Shown: in pieces, positions 47,775-59,560 of the stretch
Position numbering within the stretch: the stretch's first letter is position 1
Layout of the letters: each line of letters starts with the position of its first letter
NCBI RefSeq assembly: GCF_030867095.1
Contig: NC_081835.1
Span: 46,917,892-46,981,891, forward strand
Reading direction: 5' to 3'
DNA from: Alligator mississippiensis
Taxonomy: Eukaryota; Chordata; Crocodylia; Alligatoridae
DNA length: 64,000 nt
The notes under the pieces: model-generated
The model's input: only the letters and a program-made list of their open reading frames with translations
Told to the model about the DNA's origin: nothing
The model's database searches: none
Made by a program: the position numbers and the translations under genes

Positions 47775-50700
47775 TAAGCACAAGCAAGGTTGCAGGCACA
47801 CACATTCTCCTCATCATACAGCACCCACAGTGTGCACTGCACCAGTCTGGGCTGGGGTTTAGTGCGGGGTGTAGGAGCCAGTGGCTGGAATACCAAAGGG
47901 GCATGGGTCAAGACTGATGTGCACTGGCCAATCTCTGAGGAGGCCCTAGAGCCAGAATAGTTGTGTGTGGAAGGTTGTGGGTTAGGAAACATGAGCTAGG
48001 TGTGTGGGGACCCAGGGTAGGAGTGTTGCTGGTCACGGCTGGGGTGCGTCAGCAAACTATCTGGGGACTCGGAGCTAGAAGAGGAGGTGGACTGCAGGTT
48101 GGCACTGAGGCATAGGCAGCAACCACCACGCTACCTAGGGGATGCCATCACAAATGAAGCCCGCCAGGAGGCCATCACACATAGCAAAATAGCCCTGTCT
48201 CAGAACTGACTTGCTCCTGAGCCTCATCCAGCCTTGTGTTGTTCTTGACAACTGTGTTGACTTGAGGCCTCCCAGCCTTAAGTGTGACTTTTGCCACTTC
48301 TGCCAGGGTCTGTCTTCCCACTGGAGCTTTTCCCACAGAGGAGCTGTAACCTGAGATGGACAGGAGGCCCCAGTCACTGAGCAGCCATGGGGACCTTCCA
48401 TGAGTCTGAGACCTTGGGCCAGAAACCCGACACCAGTTGGAAATTGGGGGCACGCAAGGCGAGGCTTCCACCCTGGAGGGGATTAGACTGCAATTAAATG
48501 TAATCAGCAACACGGAAGGACAGGCCGTGTGGCCAGACTGTGAACAATTAATGAAGCCCTTGGGAAGACTCAGCCCCTGAGATTCTTGAGTCAAATGTCA
48601 AGCCAGCAAAGTCAATGACAGAAAATAAGCAAGCAGGGAGGGTGAAGGAAGGTGCTGCTGAGATGCTGGGGAGGGGAAGGGGGGACCAAGCCCCACTGAG
48701 CCACTGGGCGTTTTGCGTTACAATTCAGTGAGGCTTGGATCCCAGCCCAGACACCGTCCAGCACATACAGCCAGATCCCACCGCTGCGGCATTGCAGCTG
48801 CTCCCACGTTGTGCCTGGGTTTTGGTGGTGGGCTTTGCCAGCACCGTGCACCTTTTCCGTTTTCTGTTCCTGCTGGTTTTATGCTGGGTCCAGTAGTGGG
48901 TTTTGGGATGGGATTTTCCCAGGTGCTCTACCTTGCCTGAGCCTGCTCCAGAGTCCCACTTCCACTGGTATCACTGGGATCAAAGATAGACCAGTGCTGA
49001 AGGTACAGTAGGTTGCTGACTGGTTAACTCTCCAGCCCTTCAGCTCTGAGTGCATGCCCAGCCCTTGGGTGCTGCCAGCTTCCCTGCAGGTGGGTGACTT
49101 TTAGCCCCAGTTTGAAGTTCCCCTGGTGTTACGATCTTCTCACTGCCCCTTCCCCTGGCTTTTGTGGTGCTACTTTGTTTGCTGATGTGTGGCCTGTTGG
49201 CTGAAATCCCCCTCAGCCCTGAGTGTAAGGGTTTCTTGGCTGTACTTTTTAGGCTGACTACAGTGTCCCTCAGCCTACTTCCAGCTCTCCTCCAGATCAG
49301 ATCCTGGGCCATGCCTACCACAGTCTTTGCCCTCCCCTCAGCCCTTGCTCTCTCTCCTAAAGACCTGCTGGCAGGAGGGTTACAAAGCCTGTCTCCAGGT
49401 CCACCTCTGCCCAGATTTTCTCCTCTGGATGGGGAAAAACTGAAGAAATGCTCCCCATCACTCAAAGTAGAAGCTCCTCTCCCTACTCCCCCTAAGAAAG
49501 AGGGGGAGGGAGGGTCCCTGAGGTGAGCCGGTGTAATTGGATCTCATTTCCTCCTCTTCCTGTGAGCCGGGGGCTGACAAGAATTGAATTATGAGCTGTA
49601 GGCGTCTCCCATTGGCAGCTCAGCTACGTTCACTGTTTTCAACTGTGTTATTAGAACAAATAAATAGCCACTACCTTATCGCATTGACTCCCTTTAGGTT
49701 AAGTGGGCTAAAGGTATTTTTAGAAGGAAGCAGGGTTGTTTTAACAGCCCAGAGGCTGTTGTCCCTGCTAATAGACATAAAATAATGCTGATAATTGAGC
49801 CTCCTACTCCCACCACTGTAGGAGTCCCACCTGATATATTCTGATCCTCTCCTTTCTCAGCCAATATGAGGATTCAGCTCCGATTTGCTGCCTTGTGTGT
49901 TGGGAATGTGGAGAACTCCAGTCTGGCTCAAGGGGCTCAAAAGTGGTGGGCAGAAGGGCACAGAAGGGAGAGGGTTCCCACCAGTTTCACCAATGGACCT
50001 GTTCTCCATGAATTTGTCATTCATATCCAAGTGGACTTAATTCACTTTAGCTTAATTCATTCTGAAAGGTTAATGTTCTGAATGAGACCAGCTATACGGG
50101 GGCATAAAATGATTCATTTTTAATGCTGTTAGCTGACCCCCCCTGCACCAGCTCAAGCCCAGATGTAAGGGAAAGAGATGGCAGAGGTAAAGTAATCACT
50201 GTGCTGGGACATAGTCCATCCTGCCAAGCACTGTGTGGCTTCCAGTGAAGAGGTGCGAGGCCTGAATTTCCTGACAGACAGGTCTCACCTCCTCTCTGAG
50301 GCCTGCTCTGGGGAGTATCTGAGTTTGGGTGATGCCTGCAAACATCCACTAAATTGAATTACATGGTGGATTTTAGGATTTAAGCCTCTGGGGTACATGT
50401 ACTCCTGGCCCAGCTCAGAAACACATCTGAGCTCTCAAGGGCTGGCAGTGGTGAGAGGAACATGAGCTGACATCTCAATCCCCAACCTGCTGCTTCTCCT
50501 CTCAGACAGGAGATGAGAGTGAGGGAGGCTAGCTCAGACCAGAGACAGAGCAGTCAGAGCCCATATCTCTATGTTGAAATGGCTTGTGACTTAGCTTGGT
50601 AACTAGGCTTCCTAGTCCTTGGGTTTTGGGAGGGAAAGGAATCAGAACCAACAGCTGCCTCTGCTTTCTGTTTGCCCTGCAGACAGCATCCACAGCAGCT

Positions 50701-50959
50701 TGGAAACACTGTTAGGCTAACACGAGAAGCAGACCAGCCCCCACGGCTTTGTCTCAGTGACATTTTCAGCAAAGGCGAGGGGAGAAGGGAAATTAAAAGT
50801 TTCTCCCATGTGATGGGTCACTGGGAAGAGGTCGAGGGCTTGTGTACCCAGCCTGCCCTCAATATGAAAGTGGCAGAGGCACCACAGAGGGCTTCAGCAG
50901 GCCCGGCAGGGGAGAACACCAATGTGGACTTTGTCAGCTAATATACTCTCTCACAGGCA

Positions 50960-51350
50960 TGCATCAGTATCGCATGCTTGCGCACGTGCACATGGACACT
51001 TATTTATACATGCACACCAGCAGGCCAACTGCAAAATCTCCCTTTCTCTGTCACATTCACAAACTTCAACACATGCACAGTTATCCATATACAGCAGCAT
51101 ACCACCCAGAAATACTTGCTTGCATACCAACATGCTCTTACTCATTCATGCACTTACACAACATACTGCTTCCCTACCCATGCACTTACAGCCTACATAC
51201 ATGTAGGCACCCATGTAGAGTGAAAGCATTCATGCTCTTTCTGGCATACCCTAGACATACACACTCAGAGGCACTCACAGCATGCACACAGACTCATTCA
51301 AATGCATCCAGTCCTTTGTACCATCCCTGTACTTAATCTCTCTCTCTCTG

Positions 51351-51388
<38 letters not shown>

Positions 51389-51490
51389 CCCTCATATGTG
51401 CTGCATACATTCACTCATCTCCCTCAATGCTCACACATCACACACAAACCCAGCTCAGACACACACAGGTTAAGTACACACACAGTTCAG
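50960..51490 (+). repeat. CA-rich degenerate tract with perfect (CA)n core
   Basis: Irregular 'cacatgcac', 'acacaca' and 'cattcatgc' words cover about 530 bases. The core is (TC)n at 51336-51349, then an uninterrupted CA run at 51352-51386. This is a microsatellite with decayed shoulders, CA-rich on the sense strand of the intron. Confidence 0.8.
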
Positions 51491-51565
51491 CTGCAAACCT
51501 TAGCCTGTAGCTCAGATTGGTCCTTTACAAGAAGGCAATACAGAATTACAGTACGAGGGTGGGGC

Positions 51566-51730
51566 TAGCAGATTACGACTCCTGGGTTCTATTTCTGACT
51601 CTGTTACTGACTTGTTCCATAGCTTTGGATAAGATATTTCACCTGTCTGGCCCTCAGTTTCTGCATTATAAAATGGAGGTGACGAAATCCTTCTTTCCCC
51701 TTTTGGATAGAAAGCACTGTATAAATGAAA
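51566..51730 (+). repeat. MIR-like SINE
   Basis: 'gactcctgggttctatttct', 'gactctgttactgacttgtt', 'ggccctcagtttctgcatta' and 'taaaatggaggtgac' then 'agcactgtataaatg' follow the sauropsid MIR consensus from the tRNA-related head to the tail. Confidence 0.75.
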
Positions 51731-51827
51731 CATGCTGTTGTTTCAATATGGCATTGGCAATGAAACTGCAAACCAGGCAAGGGTTTGCCATAGTTTATCT
51801 CAGAACAGTTTATGGGGAGTGGACTGG

Positions 51828-51960
51828 GCTGGCATCAGGACTCCTGGGTTCTGTTCCAAGCTCTGCCACAATCATTATGGATGATTTGGGGTAAATCACA
51901 GCCTCACCTTGTACCTCCATTTCCCCACCTGTAGAGCAGGGAACAGTGCTACTCACTGAT
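51828..51960 (+). repeat. MIR-like SINE
   Basis: 'atcaggactcctgggttctg', 'ttccaagctctgccacaatc', 'tggggtaaatcacagcctca' and 'ctccatttccccacctgtag' form a second MIR in the same orientation, about 100 bases after the first. Confidence 0.7.
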
Positions 51961-52257
51961 CTTCACAATGTACTTTGACATCTGGAGTGGAAGAATCAAG
52001 CATTGGTTTACTCCCCTGGCTTTGCTGCTTACAGCCCTTTCCCAAAGAGGGTTTCTAGGCTGATCATTCCATCTCAGCTCAGCGGTTGTCTTTGCCAGCA
52101 GTAATTTTAGCTTTATTTAGACAAACAGCGAGATGATAAAACATGCTGTTTGTATGAAGCTCCAGAGCAGTGGCCTTGAGGGTGTGAGACCACACAGGAG
52201 AACTTGGAAACTCCAAGAGATCTGCATGTTCTACAGATCTACATCCAAGAGATCTGC

Positions 52258-52348
52258 AGCCTATAAGTATATGAGGGGTGTGCATCAGGAACTGGGAGAA
52301 CATCTGTTTTCTAGGGTCACAAACTGCTGGAAGACCGTTTTAGACTGG
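52258..52348 (+). mobile_element. CR1 LINE fragment, 5' part (split by LTR)
   Basis: 'gtatatgaggggtgtgcatc', 'aggaactgggagaacatctg' and 'gaccgttttagactgg' match the CR1 copy at 8570. The element is interrupted after 'ctgg' (52345-52348) and resumes at 53263. Confidence 0.8.
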
Positions 52349-53262
52349 TGTCGCAGGGTACCAAGGGGTGCCTGCTCCTTGGAGAGCAGAAATTGCCTAG
52401 CCCCAGGAGCCAGGCAGAGCTCCATAGCTGCAGGTTGCCATGGAAACAAGCTAATGGGGAACTAGCCTGCACCTGCACCTGGTCAGCTGACTGAAAGGAG
52501 GCAGAGCCCGGGGCACATGTAAGCCCCAGAGCAGGACTGGCAGGAGTTAGTTCTCTGGCAGCAGCCAGGGAAAGGAGCTCCTGCAAGGAAAAACAACCCA
52601 GAGATGCTGTGGCAGCTTGACATGTGGCTTATATAGCTAATGAGGTCTCCAGGAGCCCATAAGTTACCCAGGGCTGGGAGGCACTCTAGGCTGAGGGGGA
52701 AGCTTGACTCTTAAAGAGACAGAATATGACCTCCAGTGCCATTGTGATTGTTATGTTGTAGCTCAGGGGCTTATATTTATGTTGTTATTTCTACTGGTGG
52801 ACCGGGCTGAGGCAATTGGGGAGGAGGAGGCCTCATTGGGGCATACTACAGTGTAGAGCCCTAGCGCCAACAAGGGTGCAGAGACAGGGCTGCAGAGAGC
52901 CCAGCAATAACAGGAAGCCAAGTTAGGCCAAGACCTCATTACAGAGACAACATCGATATGCCATCTGCGAGGCATGGGATGTGGTAAAAAGATGATGTTG
53001 GAGCCATGCATCTAGCCCATAGGGCTTAGGGTATCCTGCGAGTCACCTACCAACAGTGGAGCCCATCAAGGGGTCCAATGACCGTCAGGGTTTAGGGGGA
53101 TCCATCAGGACCATGACTGAGCTGTAACTTGAGGGTAGCCTCCTTATTTATTATTTATACCAGCAAGACGTGGCAGACGAGACTAGAAGGCACCCGTAAG
53201 GTGGAGCCAGTGTGGTCGCAAAACCCCAGGGACATCATCCCTGGGGACCCCGCATCATGACA
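52349..53262. mobile_element. Solo LTR inserted in a CR1
   Basis: The 914-base insert begins 'tgtcgcaggg', ends 'catcatgaca' (TGTC...GACA) and is flanked by the 4-base duplication 'ctgg' (52345-52348 and 53263-53266). Removing it and one 'ctgg' restores a normal CR1 sequence. TG...CA ends, a 4-base duplication and no internal gag/pol fit a solo LTR of a class I-type endogenous retrovirus or other LTR element. The minus strand has a 'tataaataataaataa' stretch near 53142-53160 that may be a TATA or polyadenylation signal, so the orientation is uncertain. Confidence 0.75.
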
Positions 53263-53484
53263 CTGGAAGAAGGAAAAACTTTTTACCATCCAAGTCTCCA
53301 GAGTCTGGAATAAACTCCCCCCAGAATTGATGTAAGCACCTACTCTGGATACCTTTAAGAAACGCTTGGATGCTTATCTTGCTGGGGTGATCTGACCCCA
53401 GCGGACTTCCTGTCCCTTGGAGAGAGGGCTGGACCCAATGATCTCGTGAGGTCTCTTCCAGCCCTAATGTCTATGAAATCTATA
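53263..53484 (+). mobile_element. CR1 LINE fragment, 3' part (split by LTR)
   Basis: It resumes as 'ctggaagaaggaaaaacttt', 'agtctggaataaactccccc', 'gatctgaccccagcggactt', 'ggctggacccaatgatctcg' and the tail 'atgtctatgaaatctatat'. Together with 52258-52348 it is one CR1 copy. Confidence 0.85.
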
Positions 53485-54227
53485 TTAAAAAAATACTCTG
53501 TCTAGCATTTATCTGGAATTTTCTCCCTGACAGCATCAGTGAGGTCAGTGTAAAGCAAATGGACACATGACTCAGTGGCTAGGGTAAATATCTGCTGGAG
53601 GTTCAGAAGAAGGGCAAGATCCCAGCTGCAGTCACACCTGCACAGAACTGGGTGTTCGCCACTGATGTCAGCTGGATTAGTTCAGGTTTATGGCAAGGCA
53701 GTGTGAGTGGAACAGATTGTGGCCCACCAGTGGAGAGGAGGTGGGTTAAAGTAGCTGGAGGAGAGGGGTGCAGATCGGAGCTGAGGCTCACTGAGTGGGG
53801 TGCCCAGCATTGGAATAGAAGGCATGCTGGATGGTGGAGTGGAGGGGTATTGGCAGGGTGCACTGGCAGCCCAGGGCTGGGATAGTGTTAGAGAGACTGC
53901 AGCACAAGACTGGGGGACATTTGCAGAGCTGAGAGAAGGGGGAACCCTGCCAGCTCTACTCCTGACTGGGGCCAACATTGTGAATCCTTAACCTGATAAG
54001 CAATGGGGCACTTGTCAGTGAATGGAAAGATGCATTTTTAGGGCAGATGAGCTGGGAAGACTTTTTATTTCTTTAGGCTGCACCAGTTCAGAAATCAGTG
54101 CTTATGGAGGAGACCCAGTATCATAGATCTCAGCCATTAGGTTTCCAGGAACAGGACCTAGATTCCCAAGGGGCTAGGCCAGGGGCCAGGATCTTCCCCT
54201 CCTCTGAGCCCCACACCCTCATAATGA

Positions 54228-54344
<117 letters not shown>

Positions 54345-54744
54345 TGATGGATTCATTTGGGGCTCTGCCTTCTCTTCAGGGACTTATTTACACATGGGGT
54401 TCTACTAGCTACTAAAGAAACCAGAGGAGAGGCTGAGTGTCTCTCTCCCTTGGATCCCTCCTTGTCTGAGACAGGGAGATAGGAGGGTCCTTTCCTTGTG
54501 TGAGAAGGTTAGTGGCTTCCTTATGGGATTCACCCCCTCACACATACTTTTCTGTCTTAGTGGCTGCTGCTCTGGCCTCTCTATTATACCATCCCTCACT
54601 GTGTGTGCACAAGAGTTCAGGTTATAAGGAGTGGCTACTACTGGGTGTATGCTTTTGAGGAGGTGCATCTATTCAGGTCTTTATCTGGCCTCCATCACTT
54701 TATTATGTGAATGCCTTACAGAACTTATCTTTGCAACACGTTCT

Positions 54745-54880
54745 GGGCAGAGTGCATCTATTACCTCCATGTGATAGATGAGGACTTGAGGCACAGAGGC
54801 TGCCTGTGACTTGGCCAAGGTCCTTGATAGAGTCCAGCAGAGCAGAGGATTGAATTCCAGGGCTGAAGCTAGTGCTCCAT
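54745..54880 (-). repeat. MIR-like SINE, antisense
   Basis: 'gatagatgaggacttgaggc', 'acagaggctgcctgtgactt', 'ggccaaggtccttgatagag' and 'gattgaattccagggctga' are the inverse of the MIR core and head. Confidence 0.7.
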
Positions 54881-54904
54881 CCTCCCTGTCTCTATGGGGC
54901 TGTT

Positions 54905-54960
54905 GTCGGGTATTCCTAGCTCTGCCACTGACTCAGGGCAGACCTTTCTGCCTGTCTCTC
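54905..54960 (+). repeat. MIR-like SINE head fragment
   Basis: 'ggtattcctagctctgccac' then 'tgactcagggcagacctttc' matches the MIR 'cccagctctgccactgac' segment. It is very short. Confidence 0.4.
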
Positions 54961-55019
54961 TTGGTTCCTACATAGTCCCTATCACGGGCCTCTTCACAGA
55001 CATGAACAGATAGCTCCAC

Positions 55020-55175
55020 ACAAGCCCCTTTGAGGCAGGGTAGGATTATTACTCCTGTGTACGGAGGGGAAAGCACAATGTGATGAAGTGTCCTACCCAA
55101 GGTCACAGGAGCAGCCTGTATTGGACTCAGGAACTGAACAACCATCCCCGAGTCACAGTCCATTGCCTTAACCAT
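55020..55175 (-). repeat. MIR-like SINE, antisense
   Basis: 'ggattattactcctgtgtac', 'ggaggggaaagcacaatgtg', 'cctacccaaggtcacaggag' and 'ggactcaggaactgaacaac' match an inverted MIR from tail to head. The head ends in 'cagtccattgccttaacca'. Confidence 0.7.
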
Positions 55176-57060
55176 CAAATTGGGAACAGGATTGTTTGGA
55201 ACCAGAGCCATGCAAAGCCAGCTGTTTGCTTAGTGAATACAGTACACAAACCAGTCCTTGACACCTGACCTCTCTGCACTTACCCTACCACTCTTCTTAC
55301 GTGCAAGCTGGTGGAAACTGAAATGGCCCATATCATGACCTGGGCCATTCTCTAGGCAGCAGTGTGCCTGGGGAGGTTCCTGGGCTGAGCCATCTCAGGG
55401 AGTCCTCTCAGCCATAGGACTCCAAGGAGTTGCATGCTTTGCATCCTTTGGAGGGGTTTGTGTGTGTGTGCGTGAATGTGTAGAAGACAGGGCCTGCTCC
55501 AGAGCCCCCTGAGATCAGTGGGTCTTTCCATTAACCTGAAAGGTCTTTGGCTCTCAGAGCAGAAAAGGCTTTTCTGGTTTTGCGAATGCTTTGCTGGACG
55601 AGGCATGGTAGATTTCAGTTGCCTGCTCCCCTGAAGAGTCCCCTGCTTTCAGATAGATATTTTAAAATCATGCTTTGAAACAATAGAGCACTTGAGGGGG
55701 GTGGACACTGTGTTGATGGCCCATCCCGGAATAATTGCTCCCTGGGGCAGTTGTCACTCAGTTCGGCCTCCATATGTTTATTTTGCAAGCTCTCTCCAGC
55801 GGATCCAGAGCCTAAAGTGACTGTGCTCTGCTCCCCCATTCTTGCTGTTTAAGAGACTTTTGAAAAGGAAAAATAAACACCACAAGAGGCTCAGAAAACA
55901 GCAGTCGACTGCGGAGGGTGGCTCAGCCTCCGCGTTCCCAGAGCTGAGGGCTGCTGCCATCTTAGTGGGGCTCATTGTGGTGGAGGTGGTAAGTCCTGGT
56001 GTCGACTTCAGGAGACCACAGGAGTCACTGGTAGCTAAAGGTAAACTGAGCTGGCTGGAGGTGATTGATTGTGCTGACGGAGTTGAACATGCTTCTTTCT
56101 TCCTTGTGAACCTCCTGCTCTAATTACCAGGAGCCAAGTGAGTCAGGTGTTTTGTAACCGACCTATTTAAAAACATCCACATTTCCTCGGTTTTTCCCCA
56201 GAAGCCTCCTTTCGGCTCTCGCATCAAAGCCCTTCCATTGTTCTCCTCCTGCCTCTGCCTAGAATTGGCTTTTTTTCCCCTTCATTTTCCTCATATTCCC
56301 TGATCATCAATCAACGGTTGGTGTTTTCTTTTCAGTGCTGCAGTCCCCCTCCTGGTTTTGCTCTTCTCATCAGCTTCTGGCTGCTGCTGTCCCACTTGTG
56401 TTCAGATTCTTTGACAGAAATGTAACCCATTTTGGGGCCAGCTGTTGACTTGAGGGAGAGGGGCGGCTCAGGAAGTCTGGAGGGCTGGCTGGGAGAATCT
56501 CTGGCAGTTGCAGATTCATATCTAAGTGGTTTGAGGTCTCCATCTACCTCCCCAGCCCCATCCTTTCTCCTTCCAAATTCTGATCTGCCAAGCTTTCCAG
56601 CCTTGCCCTGACTAACCCGGACCCTGCCCCCATAGGAATGCGCACACAGACAAATATACATGCAAACACAAGGCAGCCCCTGAACGGATGTGTTTTAAGA
56701 ACACACATTGGTTCAGAAGAGAATAAAGGATTTCAGTCAAAGCCAGAGTCCTTTTAGGAGGTGGAAAGGGTCTGGGAAGGGGGTACTTAGATAAACGCAA
56801 TAAAAGATTCTGGTTTGGGTCAGTCTGAGATTAGACCTGAGGTCTCAGCCACTTCTTTTGTTTCACAAACTTGCTTGCTCACTTCCAGCTGATACAAAGC
56901 TTAGGCCATGTGGCTCCATAAGAAAGTCCTCGGGCTATTCACTGGTGTTTCATGGTGTGTTCCCTTGTGCTCAGTAGTGCCAGGATATTCCCCATCCCTG
57001 AACACATGAAAAGTTTTGCAGTGTGATGTATATTTATTTTCTAATGTAAAAACCAGAGTC

Positions 57061-57145
57061 CTGATCTGTAGCTGGTCTTCATCAGCATAGCTGCATTGGC
57101 TTCAGCTTAGCTCTGACCACTCACATGAGGTGTGGATCTGACCCA
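57061..57145. repeat. Palindromic repeat, copy 3
   Basis: 'gatctgtagctggtcttcat', 'cagcatagctgcattggctt' and 'gtggatctgaccca' follow the same inverted-arm design as the copy at 42071. Confidence 0.5.
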
Positions 57146-57394
57146 AGGCCTATTCTAGTTGATTAGTGTGACAGCAATTGCCCTATATAAATGAAGAGGG
57201 CAGGTTGAGGACTGGCAGTTGGCCATTAAGAATTAGAAAATGAGGTTATGGAGTCTTGCCCAGTCAGGAAGGAATGAAACTATTAGAAGTCTTGCTATTG
57301 CCTGTGCCGAGGGCAGGTTTTCACTTTTATCCAAGGAGCCTTGTTTTCCTGGAAGCTTCTGCAGTTTCTCTCTCTTGCACTCATTTCCTTAGGG

Positions 57395-57487
57395 CTGGTT
57401 GATTTAGGAACAATGAATCCTCCATTTAAACAGGAGCTTGGACTAGATGAGCTGGGGGTCCATTCCAACCCTGTGATTCCTTTAGAG
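57395..57487 (+). mobile_element. CR1 LINE 3' end fragment
   Basis: 'caatgaatcctccatttaaa', 'caggagcttggactagatga' and 'ggtccattccaaccctgtga' followed by 'ttcc' is a CR1 terminus. A hAT MITE begins directly after it. Confidence 0.65.
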
Positions 57488-57705
57488 CAGAGCTTTCCAA
57501 ACTGTGTGCCGCGACACATTAGTGTGTCGGCAGCAGTGTGTAGGTGTGTCGCGCGAAATGCAGAAAATTTTGCGGAAGGGCACCGCGGAGCTCCCTTACT
57601 CACGTCTGCTTCCCTTGGCCCCTCCCCTGGAACTGAATTACTGTGTCGCGAAATGATGCACGTCTAAAAAGTGTGTCACCAACATGAAAAGTTTGGAAAG
57701 CTCTG
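57488..57705. mobile_element. hAT-like MITE with perfect TIR and 8-base duplication
   Basis: The ends 'cagagctttccaaac' (57488-57502) and 'gtttggaaagctctg' (57691-57705) are perfect 15-base inverted repeats. The flanks 'ctttagag' (57480-57487 and 57706-57713) are an identical 8-base target duplication. These are diagnostic for the hAT superfamily. The 218-base body carries many CpG and 'gtgtcg' words and encodes nothing. The untouched duplication and TIR suggest a moderately young insertion. Confidence 0.93.
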
Positions 57706-59139
57706 CTTTAGAGGTTCATAAGCAGCCTGAGGGTAGAAAAGTGTCGCCAAGTGTAACAGCACATCGGGACAGGTACATAAAGCCTGTCCCCCCCCTGCCT
57801 TTTGGGTAATAAGGAAAAGAGACTTCAGAATGGGGAATACAGGAGCAGAACATGCCATTTTGTTGCAAGTGCTCCTGCTGCTGGGTTTAAGCATTTGGCA
57901 GCAGTGCCTTCCTGCCTGAGAGAAAATCCTTGCTCTCAGCACCCAGATGCAAGGCTAGCAGTAACGGTACCGAGGCTAGCTGTAACACGTCTTCTCCAAG
58001 ATCTGTACCTCGGCCAAAGGAAAACAAGGATTCATCACAGCAGACGGGTTTAGACAGGGTCATTAGAACAACTCCTGCCCCTGCAGAAGACCATAGAGGT
58101 GGAGTGGCTTTTATTTCTGTAAGTGAATAAGAATGATTGTATGAAGGGCATCAGATCCCCAAGTCTTACATCCAAGGGTCTGTCTCTATCCCCATTATGA
58201 GCCAACTTCTCCAGGGTGCCCCTCAGCACAGTCCTGAAGGGACCCACCCCCATAGCTGGAAGTGAGGAGGAGGGGTGTTACCTCTGCTGAAACAATTGCC
58301 AGTTTCTAGGTTGATGTGACGCAGATATCTGCATGCTGGGACCTGGACTGGTACAGTCAAGCCAGATCACACGGGCCTCTGAAGATCCTTCAGATGGTAA
58401 CAACATTGGCCTGGATTTGAACCAGTGACCTCAAGTGGAAAAGTCTCCCTTGGCTTTTACCCATTTCCTTAACCACCTTCTCTTCCAGGTTCAATGAGAT
58501 TTAAACTGAGGTTGCTGAATAACTCAGAATGATAGGAGCTCTATGTGAATCATAGCAACATGTCCTGTGATGGGCAATGAAAGCCAAAATTTCCAGCAAG
58601 TGCATTTCCCTGCAGGTAAAGGGATGATTCTATTAAACCCTCTCTGTCCAGCTTCTGAGCAGCTGGGGCCACATCCTACCCAGCCCTGGCGCACACTCTG
58701 TAGACTGCACACCACAGGGCCCAGGCTCTCCACTTCACCCTATGCCATAGGCCTCCCCGCTGTGCCATGCTGCACAGAGTCCCATCTCCCCTGAACCTCC
58801 AAGCCACAGGCTCCCTGAGTTGCAAGGGCCATGCTGTGACTTCACACCTCCAGGGGCTAGAGCAGGAAGCAGAAGCTGGAGGAGGGAGGGGGAGCCTGGA
58901 GACCCTGGTGATAACAGCTGGAGGGGGTTAGGGGAGCGGCTGTGAATTAACACCCTGCAGACCACATGAGGCCTGAGGGTCACCAGTTGAACAGCCCTGC
59001 GTTAAACCATAATGGGCAAAGAGGATGGTGGCTGGTGCTTTCACTGGAAGCCTAAATGAGTTAGGACCTAACTCTGCTCATGAATTGAGAATGGCAGTGA
59101 GATTAAAGAGTAAGCATTTGTGGCAGGACTTGGGAAGAC

Positions 59140-59560
59140 CTCAGAGGTTCACAAAGCATGTGGGAGCTGTAGGGATTCAGCAGCTCCATAGATGAGGAAC
59201 TTGTATAGGAATACTTGACTCTCCGCTGAACTGATGCATCTTTCCTCCGAGAATGTGTCCAACCCCTTTTTTGGCATCTGGCTAGATGTCAGCTTCCACA
59301 CCATCTTGAGGCAGTGAGTTTCACACTTGAGTTGCACGCTGCATGAAAAAGAACTTCCTTTGGTTAGTTTTAAACTCACTACCTACTAGTTTCATGTTGT
59401 GACCACTAGTTCTGAGACTGTGAGAGATTAGCAAATAATAAATCCCTTTTTACTTTCTCTTCACCGTTTAGTGTTTTGTAAACCCTTATCAGGTACCCAC
59501 TTAAGCTCTATTTTCTAAACTGAATAGGCCTAGCCTCTCAGTGGAGAAGACTTATTCTTC
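59140..59560 (-). mobile_element. Older CR1-like LINE, antisense
   Basis: The plus strand carries 'cagtgagtttcacacttgag', 'tgcatgaaaaagaacttcct', 'ttagttttaaactcactacc', 'tagtttcatgttgtgaccac', 'actttctcttcaccgtttag' and 'aacccttatcaggtacccac'. This is the reverse complement of a CR1-type 3' coding region seen widely in turtles and crocodilians. It is strongly diverged; the ends are approximate. Confidence 0.6.

Noticed and set aside
50842..51568. His/Thr-rich open frames
   Set aside because: They are translations of the CA microsatellite (HTHTHT) and its decayed shoulders.
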